Positions 24,302 through 32,996 of a DNA stretch of 64,000 nt are shown piece by piece. This DNA comes from Burkholderiales bacterium. GTDB taxonomy: Bacteria > Pseudomonadota > Gammaproteobacteria > Burkholderiales > Ga0077523. The DNA is taken from contig JALHMS010000001.1 of assembly GCA_022843925.1 (NCBI GenBank), forward strand, positions 74,378 to 138,377, written 5' to 3'. Position 1 is the first letter of the stretch, and the number at the start of each line of letters is the position of its first letter. The position numbers and the translations under genes were made by a program. Under the pieces are notes generated by a model. That model was not told the origin of the DNA. It did not search any database and worked only from the letters and a program-made list of their open reading frames with translations.

Positions 24302-24952
24302 TCAGCGCAGGACAAGACCTGTCACCCGCTCCAGTTCCACGATGGCAACGTCGGGGTCCGTGACCTTGATCGTCGCCATGCCCAGCGCCTTTGCGGGTTT
24401 CAGATTGATGCCTAGGTCGTCGAGATAGACGGCCTCCGCGGGCGCGATGCCGAGACGCTCGCAGGCCATCAGATAGATCGCCGGCTCCGGTTTGCGCACG
24501 CCGACCTTGCTCGATTCCAGCACGAAATCGAAGAGCCCCGTCACTTCGCGCCATGCGCGCTCGCGATCGGCCGAGACGACGCCAGGGCCGAGGTCCCCGA
24601 AATTGTTCGTGATGCAGGCCGTGCGGAACACCGCTCGGCAGCGGCGCAGCGCTTCGACCATCGCCGGACGGATCTCTCCGAAGAGCAGGCGCAGCACATC
24701 GCTGCCGGGGACGGCATGCCCGAGCGCCCTGGCCTCGGCATCGAACGCCGCATCGAAAGCCTGTGCCGTGATCTCCGCACGCTCGAGCTTCGCCCAGGCG
24801 TTGTCGTCGGGATTGATCGAGTTGATCCGGCGCAGCAGGCCGTCGGGCAGTCCGCGTTCGCGCTCGTATCGGGCGAAGGCGTCGAACGGGCTGCTGCTGA
24901 AGACGCCGCCGAAGTCCCACAGGACCGCGCGAAGCGCAGGGGCCTGGGTCAC
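24302..24952 (-). CDS. HAD-superfamily hydrolase (subfamily IA)
   Basis: Haloacid dehalogenase-type phosphatase or hydrolase. Motif I is LWDFGGVF (nucleophile Asp13), motif II ITNNFGD, motif III KVGVRKPEPAIY and motif IV YLDDLGINLKPA, in the order of the epoxide-hydrolase-like IA group. Motif I lacks the usual second Asp (DFG instead of DxD), which weakens a phosphatase assignment. The GTG start at 24952 overlaps the TPR gene stop (GTGA), so the parA-TPR-HAD genes form an operon. Length is 216 residues. Confidence 0.82.
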   Translation of the reverse strand: MTQAPALRAVLWDFGGVFSSSPFDAFARYERERGLPDGLLRRINSINPDDNAWAKLERAEITAQAFDAAFDAEARALGHAVPGSDVLRLLFGEIRPAMVEALRRCRAVFRTACITNNFGDLGPGVVSADRERAWREVTGLFDFVLESSKVGVRKPEPAIYLMACERLGIAPAEAVYLDDLGINLKPAKALGMATIKVTDPDVAIVELERVTGLVLR

Positions 24953-25413
24953 GGATTGCGCTTCTTGTAGGCGGCAATGGCCCGGGCGAGCTGCTTCTGC
25001 TCTTCGCACGGGATCGGTGTGCAGATCTTCTCTAGCTCGGCGAGATGGGCTTCCGCCTTCGCGAGCTGGCGGGTCATGAGATAGGCCTCGCCGATGTACT
25101 CGTGCGCCCCGCGGTGCTTCGGATCCAGGCGCAGGGCCTCGGCGTAGGCGGCGAACGACGCATCGAACTGGCCGAGCTTCCGATGGGCGAAGCCCAGCCA
25201 GTTGTGGGCGTCGGGGCTCGACGGGTTCGCCGCGACCGCCTTCTGCATGGCAGCCACGGCGGCGGGCCAGTCCTCGGCATCTATCGCCTTCTTCCCGGCC
25301 GCGAAGTCGGCGTCGGTGGTGGCTGTCGTGTCGGCGTCGCGACCCATGTTGGCGGATGCGCCACCGACGATGAGCGCGAGCAGCAGCGGTGTCAGGCGCA
25401 GGAACGGATGCAT
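24949..25413 (-). CDS. Exported tetratricopeptide repeat protein
   Basis: Small periplasmic TPR protein of 154 residues. From ATG 25413, preceded by GGAGGA, it has a signal peptide (about residues 1-20) and then two to three TPR units, for example AHNWLGFAHRKLGQFDASFA and GAHEYIGEAYLMTRQLAKAE. A C-terminal CTPIPCEEQKQLARAI helix holds a CxxxxC pair that could form a disulfide. TPRs mediate protein contacts; the partner is unknown. It is translationally coupled to the downstream HAD gene and follows parA by 16 bases. Confidence 0.85.
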   Translation of the reverse strand: MHPFLRLTPLLLALIVGGASANMGRDADTTATTDADFAAGKKAIDAEDWPAAVAAMQKAVAANPSSPDAHNWLGFAHRKLGQFDASFAAYAEALRLDPKHRGAHEYIGEAYLMTRQLAKAEAHLAELEKICTPIPCEEQKQLARAIAAYKKRNP

Positions 25414-25429
25414 GGTCGTCTCCTCCAGG

Positions 25430-26206
25430 TCAGGGGTTGAGGAAGCCCGCACCGTCGAGTTCCGCCAGCAGCGCCCGGTAGTCCGTGGCGCCCTGGCTGG
25501 ACGGTGCGAAACCGAAGATGTCCTTGGCGTGCATGGGGCTCTCGGCGAGCGATACGCTCTCGTGGATGCGGGTCTCGCACACGATCCCCGGGAACGAATC
25601 CACGACTTCCCGGTAGATCCGGAACGAGAGCTTGCGCCGGGCATCGTAGCGTGTCACCACGACACGGCGCACGAAGGGGCGACCCGTCCGGCGCTCCAGC
25701 ACATCGAGCGCGGCGTTGATGCGGTGGACGCCCTGCAGGGACAGGAAGTCCGCGGACACGGGAATGAGCACCCGGTCGGCCGCCATCAACGCATTCAGCG
25801 TGAGGACACCCAGCATCGGGCAGCAGTCGATCAGCACGTTCGGGGTCTCGGACCATCCCGCGTCCTCGATGCCGCCCTTCAACTTCTTGGTCATGCTGAC
25901 GTCGGCACCGTAGAGGGCGTCGACCTTCGAGAGGTCGAGCGACGCCGGAACAAGGCGGACGCCGATACCCGCCTCGCGCGCGAGCGTGGCAAGCGGCACG
26001 GAATGCTGGAAGAACGCAGAGATGCTCTCGCCCGGCGGCACCGCCCGCACGCCGAGGGCGAGCGACAGGTGCGATTGCGGATCGAGGTCGATCGCAACGG
26101 GCGCTCTGCCCTCCCGGCCGAGAACACTCGCCAGATTGAAGGTCGTCGTCGTCTTCCCGACGCCTCCCTTCTGGTTGAAGACAGCGACCACACTCACGAC
26201 CGCCAC
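25430..26206 (-). CDS. ParA-family ATPase without an adjacent parB
   Basis: Deviant Walker A ATPase of the ParA/MinD class. The motif KGGVGKTTTTFNLA is at the N terminus, Walker A' is IDLDPQSHLS and Walker B VLIDCCPMLG. Length is 258 residues, the short form lacking a DNA-binding N-terminal domain. No ParB-like gene is nearby and the locus is not next to gidAB, so it is probably not the main chromosome partition protein. Such orphans often position protein clusters; that role is an inference. GTG start at 26206. Confidence 0.87.
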   Translation of the reverse strand: MAVVSVVAVFNQKGGVGKTTTTFNLASVLGREGRAPVAIDLDPQSHLSLALGVRAVPPGESISAFFQHSVPLATLAREAGIGVRLVPASLDLSKVDALYGADVSMTKKLKGGIEDAGWSETPNVLIDCCPMLGVLTLNALMAADRVLIPVSADFLSLQGVHRINAALDVLERRTGRPFVRRVVVTRYDARRKLSFRIYREVVDSFPGIVCETRIHESVSLAESPMHAKDIFGFAPSSQGATDYRALLAELDGAGFLNP

Positions 26207-26427
26207 CCGCCAGCGGACGCCACAGGTCTGCGGGCGGACGCTCGGTGCGTCACCGCGGCACTTCCATCAGGCAAGACTCCGGATTGGCTGGTGCCGAGAG
26301 AGTGCCAAGCACCGGGAAATTGAGCAAGGAGCACGGCTGTGTCATCCGCGTCGCTTGCCGCCGGCGCGAGCTGGTCACCGACGATCGCTCGACCGACCCG
26401 GGAGCAGGTCGGTCGTCGGGACGCCGA

Positions 26428-26808
26428 TCAGCTCTTGCCGCGCTTGATCAGGAAGGTCTCCCGCTTGGCACCGCCGGCTTCCGCCTCGCTCAGCCACTTC
26501 GGCGTGCTGCCTCTGCCGCTCCACGTTTCCCCGGTCTTCGGGTTCTTGAACTTGGCTGGCACCTTGCGACCGGTCAGCGGGTGGGTGACATCGCGACCGC
26601 CACCCAGACGGGCCGCCTTCCCCGCACCCCGTGGCGCGGTGCTCGCCACGGCACCCCTCAGCTCGGGCAACGTGATCTCGTAGTGATGAATCGCCTGGGC
26701 AATGGCCGCCAGGATGGGCTTCTTCTGCCGCTCGCGAAGGATGGCGGCCTCGTGTTGCAAGCGTTCGATCTGTGCAATCAACGACTCATAGGATTTGGAG
26801 CTAGGCAT
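26428..26808 (-). CDS. H-NS-family nucleoid protein
   Basis: Histone-like silencer of the short betaproteobacterial type. From ATG 26808 the 126-residue product has an N-terminal coiled-coil oligomerisation region (about residues 5-45, SYESLIAQIERLQHEAAILRERQ). It ends with the conserved DNA-binding motif KFKNPKTGETWSGRGSTPKW (about residues 85-107). Proteins of this class bind the minor groove of AT-rich DNA. It is monocistronic; the upstream region holds a 15-bp minisatellite. An earlier in-frame ATG at 26952 is rejected because it would extend translation through that repeat. Confidence 0.9.
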   Translation of the reverse strand: MPSSKSYESLIAQIERLQHEAAILRERQKKPILAAIAQAIHHYEITLPELRGAVASTAPRGAGKAARLGGGRDVTHPLTGRKVPAKFKNPKTGETWSGRGSTPKWLSEAEAGGAKRETFLIKRGKS

Positions 26809-26926
26809 CGGTTTCCGTTTCAGAAAGGGCTGCAGTCGGACACGACGGCAAGCGCGGCTATGGCGCAAGTGGACTTGGAAGTGAGATTCCCGTGCGCGTG
26901 CTGGCGACCGGGATGTCATGACGGAA

Positions 26927-27001
26927 GTACACGTCACACGGGTACACGTCACACAGGGTCAGGCACGCGTGGGTCAGGCACGCTTGGGTCAGGCACGCTT
27001 G
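26927..27001 (+). repeat. 15-bp minisatellite, five units of two related types
   Basis: GTACACGTCACACRG occurs at 26927 and 26942, then GGTCAGGCACGCKTG at 26957, 26972 and 26987, all on an exact 15-base step. The array lies about 120 bases upstream of the hns start on the other strand. Confidence 0.85.
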
Positions 27002-27740
27002 GCCAGTCAAAGTTCTGCGGGCAGGCAGCAAGACTTTGCATCCGGGGTGAGTAGCTCGGCAGGGCAGGGAACGGAAAGGCTTTCAAAGCGACTCATTCAC
27101 CCTGGCCGACATCGACCCCGACCGACATCGGCCCTTTTGTCGGCGCTTTCGTCGACTCTTGCGTCCGACCCGGAGAGCACTGACAACATTCAAGCTCGAA
27201 GATCGCACATTTCTCGTACGCACCGCAATAGGGAGTCCGCGCAGCCGGGCCGGCTTTGCCGATGCGTGGATCGGCGATCGCAAAGCGTTTCCCCGGAACG
27301 AACACTCCCTTTCCGCCCGTGGGGCGCGACGAATCGACGCAGGGTCGCGTGGATCCCGCCCCGCGCTGCAGCGCCTTGACATAGGGCTTTCTCGGCCCAT
27401 CCGTCGAGCAATGCGTCGGTGTCGAGTGGCCCGCCATTACGCTCCGGACCCGGTTCGACCTCGCGGCGGGCCAACCTTCGGCGAGACCGCTGACACCCGA
27501 ATTCACGCTCTGTCGACTCACGGGCGGCCACAAGCCGAGACGGGGCCGTCCGACATTCACGCGATCTACCCCGACCAGCGCTGACACCATGCAGCCGTGG
27601 CGGGTGTCGGAGTCGTGCGATTGCTCCAGAAAGCGAAGAGACGCGTGACGGACACACCGGCTCCCCGGCCGAAGCGGATACCATTCGCGGCATTCGAGCG
27701 CTGACCCTGGCGCCGCCGCTTCACCCAGGAGCCTCATCGG
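27002..27740. other. Stretch without a recognisable gene between hns and the peroxidase gene
   Basis: With the preceding repeat this makes over 900 bases without a supported gene. Open frames exist on both strands (for example 27093-27737 minus, 27159-27584 plus) but their products show no family motif, have unusual cysteine and arginine content and no Shine-Dalgarno. It could be noncoding DNA or a decayed gene. Confidence 0.5.
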
Positions 27741-28844
<1,104 letters not shown>

Positions 28845-28859
28845 ATCGATGCGATCAGC

Positions 28860-28890
28860 GGCCGGCGGGGGCAACCGCCCCTCACCGGCC
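28860..28890. terminator. Possible bidirectional terminator hairpin
   Basis: GGCCGG (28860-28865) pairs with CCGGCC (28885-28890), and an inner GGGG/CCCC stem (28867-28870 with 28878-28881) adds stability. It lies between two convergent stop codons. No T tract is present on either side. Confidence 0.45.
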
Positions 28891-28902
28891 AACGACGTCG
28901 CG

Positions 28903-30306
28903 TCAGATGCGACGACGGCGCAGCGCACCGCCGATCAGGCCCAGACCACCCAGCATCAGCGCCCACGTACCCGGCTCGGGGACCGGCTGGCTCAGCGAGA
29001 GCATGATGAACTCGTTGTTGTCGGACACACCGAACGCCCGCCCCGCGCTGCCTGGATAGTTGTTGTCGTTCAGCACGAGCAGCGTGTTCGCATCGACCAC
29101 CAGCACGCTCTCGATCGTGACGAAGGGGAAGTTGAACGTGGTCTTGCCGTCGCCGTTGAGGTCGTGCGGATCCGCGATGTTCATGAGGTCCACCACTTCG
29201 GTCTTCCGCACGAAACCTTCGGCGTCGAGATCGCCGATGTCGACCATGAAGATCTTCTTGAACTGGGCGGGGTTGGTGAACGCGGGAATCGTGGGGTCGC
29301 CCTGGCGGTTGTCGCGCTCGATGACCAGGAAGCGGCGGTCGTCGATGGCCGTCATGTCGCCGATGGCGCTGCCGGCCGGATCGAGGCGGTAGCCGAACGT
29401 GTTGCCCGTGTACTGCTCGGTGGCGAGGTCGAACTCGCTGATGAGCAGCCGGAGCCTGTCCGGATCCGTGGTGAGCGGGCGCTCCAGCAGCGGATACAGC
29501 ATCGTCCCGCTGGCGTTGATGGCCATGCCCTCGAAGCCGCCGGAGCCGGGCAGGTTCGTCGTGCCCTGCGGGTTCGGGTTCTGCGGCGCCTGCACGATGG
29601 GGTTGCTGCCGAAGTCGACCGCGTTTCCGCCGACGTTCGTGGGCAACGGCAGGGGGATCTCGGCGCGCAGCACCTTGCCGGTCGCGTCGGTCTTCACGAG
29701 ATACGGGCCGAACTCCTCGCCGAACCAGAGGTTGCCATTGCGGTCCTGGCGGACGGATTCGAGATCCAGGTCGTAGCCGGTGAGCAGGCGGTCGTTGGCA
29801 ATCGCCGCCGCCACCGGAATCGAGTTCGTGCCGTTCGGATAGTTCGCGAACGAGGCCGAGATGGGGAACCCCAGCTTCTGGTCCGGATCGCGCAACTGGA
29901 TGAAGCTGTCGCCGGTGAAACCGGACAGCGCCGCCCCGTTGGCGTAGCCCACCGGCGCCACGGTGCCCGTGCCGCCGGCGGCCGTACGGAAATCGGGCTT
30001 CACGGCGAACATGCGCAGGATCGTATCGGCCGAGTTGGTCTTCGCGCCGAAACCGTTGTCCTGCATCACACGGTACGTGCCGGCCGTGGGGCCGTTGAGC
30101 ACCGCGGAGAAACCCTGCACGGGCTGACGATCGAGCAGCGGAAGCGCATTCCCGTTCGCGCTGTTCGCGAACTGACCGGACGTCGGACCGTCGGCGAACG
30201 TGTTGGCGTGCAGCGAAGCGAATCCGATCAGCGTGGTGTCGGCTGTTGCCGGTCCGGCAAGTGCCAGGCCGATGGCGATGGCGAGCGGTGTTCTCAATGC
30301 ATTCAC
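28903..30306 (-). CDS. Esterase-like phytase-domain protein with PEP-CTERM sorting signal
   Basis: Exported protein of 467 residues. The GTG start at 30306 is preceded by GGAG; a signal peptide ends near GPATA. The body matches the 'esterase-like activity of phytase' beta-propeller family, with GYDLDLESVRQDRNGNLWFGEE, GGFEGMAINASGTMLYPLLE and AIDDRRFLVIERDNRQGD. The C terminus is VPEPGTWALMLGGLGLIGG followed by RRRR, a PEP-CTERM tag that an exosortase recognises for surface sorting. No exosortase is in the window. Enzyme activity on phytate is not established by sequence alone. Confidence 0.88.
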   Translation of the reverse strand: MNALRTPLAIAIGLALAGPATADTTLIGFASLHANTFADGPTSGQFANSANGNALPLLDRQPVQGFSAVLNGPTAGTYRVMQDNGFGAKTNSADTILRMFAVKPDFRTAAGGTGTVAPVGYANGAALSGFTGDSFIQLRDPDQKLGFPISASFANYPNGTNSIPVAAAIANDRLLTGYDLDLESVRQDRNGNLWFGEEFGPYLVKTDATGKVLRAEIPLPLPTNVGGNAVDFGSNPIVQAPQNPNPQGTTNLPGSGGFEGMAINASGTMLYPLLERPLTTDPDRLRLLISEFDLATEQYTGNTFGYRLDPAGSAIGDMTAIDDRRFLVIERDNRQGDPTIPAFTNPAQFKKIFMVDIGDLDAEGFVRKTEVVDLMNIADPHDLNGDGKTTFNFPFVTIESVLVVDANTLLVLNDNNYPGSAGRAFGVSDNNEFIMLSLSQPVPEPGTWALMLGGLGLIGGALRRRRI

Positions 30307-30736
30307 GATGGAGGCTCCTGGTGTCGGGGTGCGATCGGTCGTGGCGGAACCGCGGCGACGCCCGCGAACACGAGCGGGTCCGCGGTGACTCCACCATTCG
30401 ATCGGCATGAAGCGTACGGAGGCCCTGTGACATCGCCGCGGAGGCCCTCTGGTGCGAACGGGGCATGCGGCGGCGTCATCCCGGTCCCGGGAGAGCGTTC
30501 GGCGCAGCGAGGGCTCGGGAGCCGCTGAAGGACAGACTGGAGGAAGAAGATGAAGGAAAAGCGGCTGGCAAGAAGCGAGACCTGACCTCAGCCGCCAAGA
30601 CTTAAGCCACGGAGCCTCGACCCGGGGCCGAATTCCTCGGGATCGACCTCCCGGCGGAGGTGGAGCGGTGAAGCATCTGCGGCCGGCCCGTTCAGGCGAG
30701 AATCGAAACTGACCACGTGATCAGTCGAGCGGGTCG
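30307..30736. other. Gene-free stretch upstream of the PEP-CTERM phytase-like gene
   Basis: This 430-base gap contains no supported coding region. It should hold the promoter of the minus-strand phytase-like gene. A tiny plus-strand frame near 30550 follows an AGGAAGAAG sequence but encodes only about ten residues and is not called. Confidence 0.5.
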
Positions 30737-31030
30737 CTACACCCGATTCTCCCCGTAGATGGGATCACGATACTGATGCCGTACCACAAGCACCCGGATC
30801 TCCGAGTCCACGTGACGGTAGATCACCGAATAGGGAAAGCCTGTGAGTGGGATACAGCGACGACCTGATTCTGTCGGCTTCCCGAGATCGGGATATGCCT
30901 CGATCAGATTCAATACGCGCTCGAACTCGTCGAGGAACCGCCTCGCGAGCCCTGCCCCCGCCTCCCGGCGATAGAACCGGACGGCATCTGCAAGATCCCG
31001 TTCGGCACCGCGGTGAAACGAGCTACTCAA
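30737..31030 (-). CDS. ParE/RelE-superfamily toxin
   Basis: Small basic protein of 97 residues with the plasmid-stabilisation (ParE) pattern: FHRGAERDLADAVRFYRRE at the N terminus, GLARRFLDEFERVLNLIEAYPDLGKP in the middle, and the C-terminal strand pair PYSVIYRHVDSEIRVLVVRHQYRDP. ParE toxins poison gyrase, while RelE relatives cut mRNA; which applies here cannot be read from sequence. It starts within the antitoxin stop (ATGA overlap), giving the usual antitoxin-first operon. Confidence 0.88.
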   Translation of the reverse strand: MSSSFHRGAERDLADAVRFYRREAGAGLARRFLDEFERVLNLIEAYPDLGKPTESGRRCIPLTGFPYSVIYRHVDSEIRVLVVRHQYRDPIYGENRV

Positions 31031-31251
31031 TCCAGCTCATTCCGCAGGCGGGTCAGAACCTCGCGGCTGGAAATCACAGTCACTGCTCCGGACTCGATCT
31101 CGGCATCGCGACTTGCGGCGATGGCGTCCCACGCCTCGTCACGCTTCCGGTCCGCATCCAGGCTCGCAACGACCCGATCCAGCAGCTTCGCCCGAGCATC
31201 GGTCGGCAAGTTCAACACTTCCTCTGCGAGCGCTTCGATGGGGCGTGACAT
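31027..31251 (-). CDS. Addiction-module component (antitoxin) partner of the ParE-like toxin
   Basis: 74-residue protein resembling the addiction-module component family: SRPIEALAEEVLNLPTDARAKLLDRVVASLDAD is the typical leader, followed by an acidic and then flexible tail that would wrap the toxin. GGAG precedes the ATG at 31251. A perfect palindrome about 25 bases upstream is a likely operator for autoregulation. Coupling with the toxin gene (four-base overlap) supports the pairing. Confidence 0.85.
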   Translation of the reverse strand: MSRPIEALAEEVLNLPTDARAKLLDRVVASLDADRKRDEAWDAIAASRDAEIESGAVTVISSREVLTRLRNELD

Positions 31252-31274
31252 GCTTCTGACTCCGAGACCAACGA

Positions 31275-31285
31275 TACGGACCGTA
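31275..31285 (-). promoter_or_regulatory. Putative operator of the ParE-type toxin-antitoxin operon
   Basis: TACGG-A-CCGTA is a perfect 11-base palindrome 24 bases upstream of the antitoxin start, a natural site for antitoxin dimer binding. Confidence 0.45.
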
Positions 31286-31429
31286 GATTGCCACAGCGGG
31301 GAGGGCGGGAGGGAATCGCCGTGATCAATGGTAAGGAATGAGGACGCTGCGATTCATTCCCGCAAGGTCAGCCGTGCCACGTGCACGTCCGCAGGCCGTT
31401 TCCCTCGGCAAGAATGGAGACCTGCCCCA

Positions 31430-32005
31430 TCACTGCGCCCTGATCTCATTGCAAGTCATCTCGACATCGACGCTAGTTCGTTCGGTCTCGACACCACGCA
31501 GCGAGTATCGAAAGCACCGCCGAACTGAGAATCGTAGATCCCGGCGCGATGCTCGGTACTTTCGCACTTTCCACTCGTACGTGACGAAGCATGTTCGATC
31601 TTCGAGAAATCGGTAGCTGTACCCCATGCAGTAGCCGCCGTGTTTCTGAAACAACTTCTCTACTTCCTGAAAAGACTGATGACGAGCGTTCATCGCGTGC
31701 TCAAGCGAACGAGCCATGTAGTGCGGTACATCTGGTGGGACTGCGCCATCTGGAAACATTAGTCCATACATGAGAAATCCGTCTGAGAGCACGTCGTTCG
31801 GTATATGGTCGGTATCCTCGGAGGACAGTATCGGTATGTAGCAACCACCGAGGCCACCCAGAAACAGCAAGAAGCTCCATCGGCTGAGGAGTGTCCTTTC
31901 ATCGACTCTCCCGAGACCAGTTGCCCGGCGAACCCCCAAAACCTTTGAGAAACTGCGACTCGCCGCGGTCCGTGGAGCCCATTCGAACGCCAACAGTGCC
32001 CGCAT
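31430..32005 (-). CDS. Hypothetical protein with a lipoprotein-like segment
   Basis: Unrecognised 191-residue product. A hydrophobic stretch SFLLFLGGLGGC ends in a lipobox-like LGGC about 55 residues in, so the true start may be nearer than ATG 32005 (a TTG near residue 23 is in frame). After it comes a globular region with a cysteine pair and many aromatic residues (KHGGYCMGYSYRFLEDRTCF). Base composition is less GC-rich than the flanks, and the gene lies between two toxin-antitoxin pairs, which suggests acquisition. No function can be given. Confidence 0.5.
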   Translation of the reverse strand: MRALLAFEWAPRTAASRSFSKVLGVRRATGLGRVDERTLLSRWSFLLFLGGLGGCYIPILSSEDTDHIPNDVLSDGFLMYGLMFPDGAVPPDVPHYMARSLEHAMNARHQSFQEVEKLFQKHGGYCMGYSYRFLEDRTCFVTYEWKVRKYRASRRDLRFSVRRCFRYSLRGVETERTSVDVEMTCNEIRAQ

Positions 32006-32234
32006 CTCCGTGCTCCTCTCGTCGAGTTCTTGGTCATGTGGATCGCGAGCAGACAGTGTGAAGGCGCATCAGCTGCGGACACACGCCAAGCGGCATCGTG
32101 AACGGCAACCCCGCGACGCCCTTCCTCCGCCCAGAGCTACCGCCGAGATGCTATCGCGAGATCAACCAACGCGGGAGCTGATGGCCATGGCAATCGCGCA
32201 CTGGAGCGACCGACGCATACCACGATGCGCGCTG

Positions 32235-32630
32235 TCAGCGATCGTTGTCGAGATGAGCGTCGAGCCACGAAGCGAACTCATCTTCGTCGAGCTTTCCACT
32301 GGCGAGATCAATGAACGCTTCGTACTTCTCTTCCTGCGTGGCGTCGACCGTAAATCCGTTCAGGCGGAGGAACAGCATCGACACGACGAAGGCGGTCCGC
32401 TTGTTGCCATCCACGAACGGGTGATTGCGGGCGATCCCGAATGCGTAGGCCGCTGCAAGCTGCGTCAGCGACACCCCACGCTCGGCATAGGTGGCCATGT
32501 GCCGGGGACGCGCCAAGGCCGATGACAGGAGACCAGCATCGCGGATGCCAGGAGCACCACCGTGCTCGGCTAGCTGGCGTAGATGCACTGCCTCGGCGAC
32601 GGCATCGAGGACCCATCGCGGTTCATTCAT
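32235..32630 (-). CDS. Doc-type Fic-fold toxin (death on curing)
   Basis: 131-residue Fic/Doc protein. The core motif HPFVDGNKRTA (residues 70-80) fits the HxFx(D/N)(A/G)NKR signature; the N-terminal VLDAVAEAVHLRQLAEHGGAPGIRD and the RPRHMATYAE segment fit Doc proteins. P1 Doc phosphorylates elongation factor Tu, a precedent for the likely activity. It lies 18 bases after an AbrB-like antitoxin gene on the same strand, so the two should be one operon. Confidence 0.9.
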   Translation of the reverse strand: MNEPRWVLDAVAEAVHLRQLAEHGGAPGIRDAGLLSSALARPRHMATYAERGVSLTQLAAAYAFGIARNHPFVDGNKRTAFVVSMLFLRLNGFTVDATQEEKYEAFIDLASGKLDEDEFASWLDAHLDNDR

Positions 32631-32648
32631 GCGACCTTCCCGGCTGCG

Positions 32649-32873
32649 CTACTTCGACAGCTTCCTCAGAACATCACGGTTCTCGCGCATGACATCCTCC
32701 GCGAGATCCATCTGCGCAGCAAAGTCCGGCGCGTAGGGCGTCAGTTCGATGCCGTTGGGCGTCTCGACGACGTAGAGGCTGTCGCCCTTGTCGACGCGCA
32801 GTCTGGCCAGCAGCTCTCTGGGAAGGACGACGCCTGCCGAGTTCCCGATAGCGGTGATCTTCAACGTGGTCAT
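32649..32873 (-). CDS. AbrB/SpoVT-fold antitoxin of the Doc pair
   Basis: 74-residue swapped-hairpin DNA-binding protein: MTTLKITAIGNSAGVVLPRELLARLRVDKGDSLYVVE is the complete AbrB-type domain, followed by an acidic C-terminal tail (FAAQMDLAEDVMRENRDVLRKL) that should neutralise the toxin. GGAG precedes ATG 32873. An inverted repeat 26 bases upstream is a probable autoregulatory site. Doc toxins usually pair with Phd-type antitoxins, and the AbrB-type partner is the variant seen here. Confidence 0.88.
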   Translation of the reverse strand: MTTLKITAIGNSAGVVLPRELLARLRVDKGDSLYVVETPNGIELTPYAPDFAAQMDLAEDVMRENRDVLRKLSK

Positions 32874-32898
32874 CTCGCATCTCCATGTTGAACGCGGT

Positions 32899-32915
32899 AT
32901 TACAGATGTAATTAC
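32899..32915 (-). promoter_or_regulatory. Putative operator of the AbrB-Doc operon
   Basis: ATTAC-AGAT-GTAAT (32899-32912) overlaps the palindrome GTAATTAC (32908-32915) in an AT-rich patch directly upstream of the antitoxin gene. The minus strand also offers TAAT-rich -10 like sequence here. Confidence 0.45.
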
Positions 32916-32996
32916 GATAGTGCATTCGCGCCAGACCGGCAATCGACACCGCTCAACCGCGATAATCCCGCCTCCACCCAACCAGCCCCACCCGCC

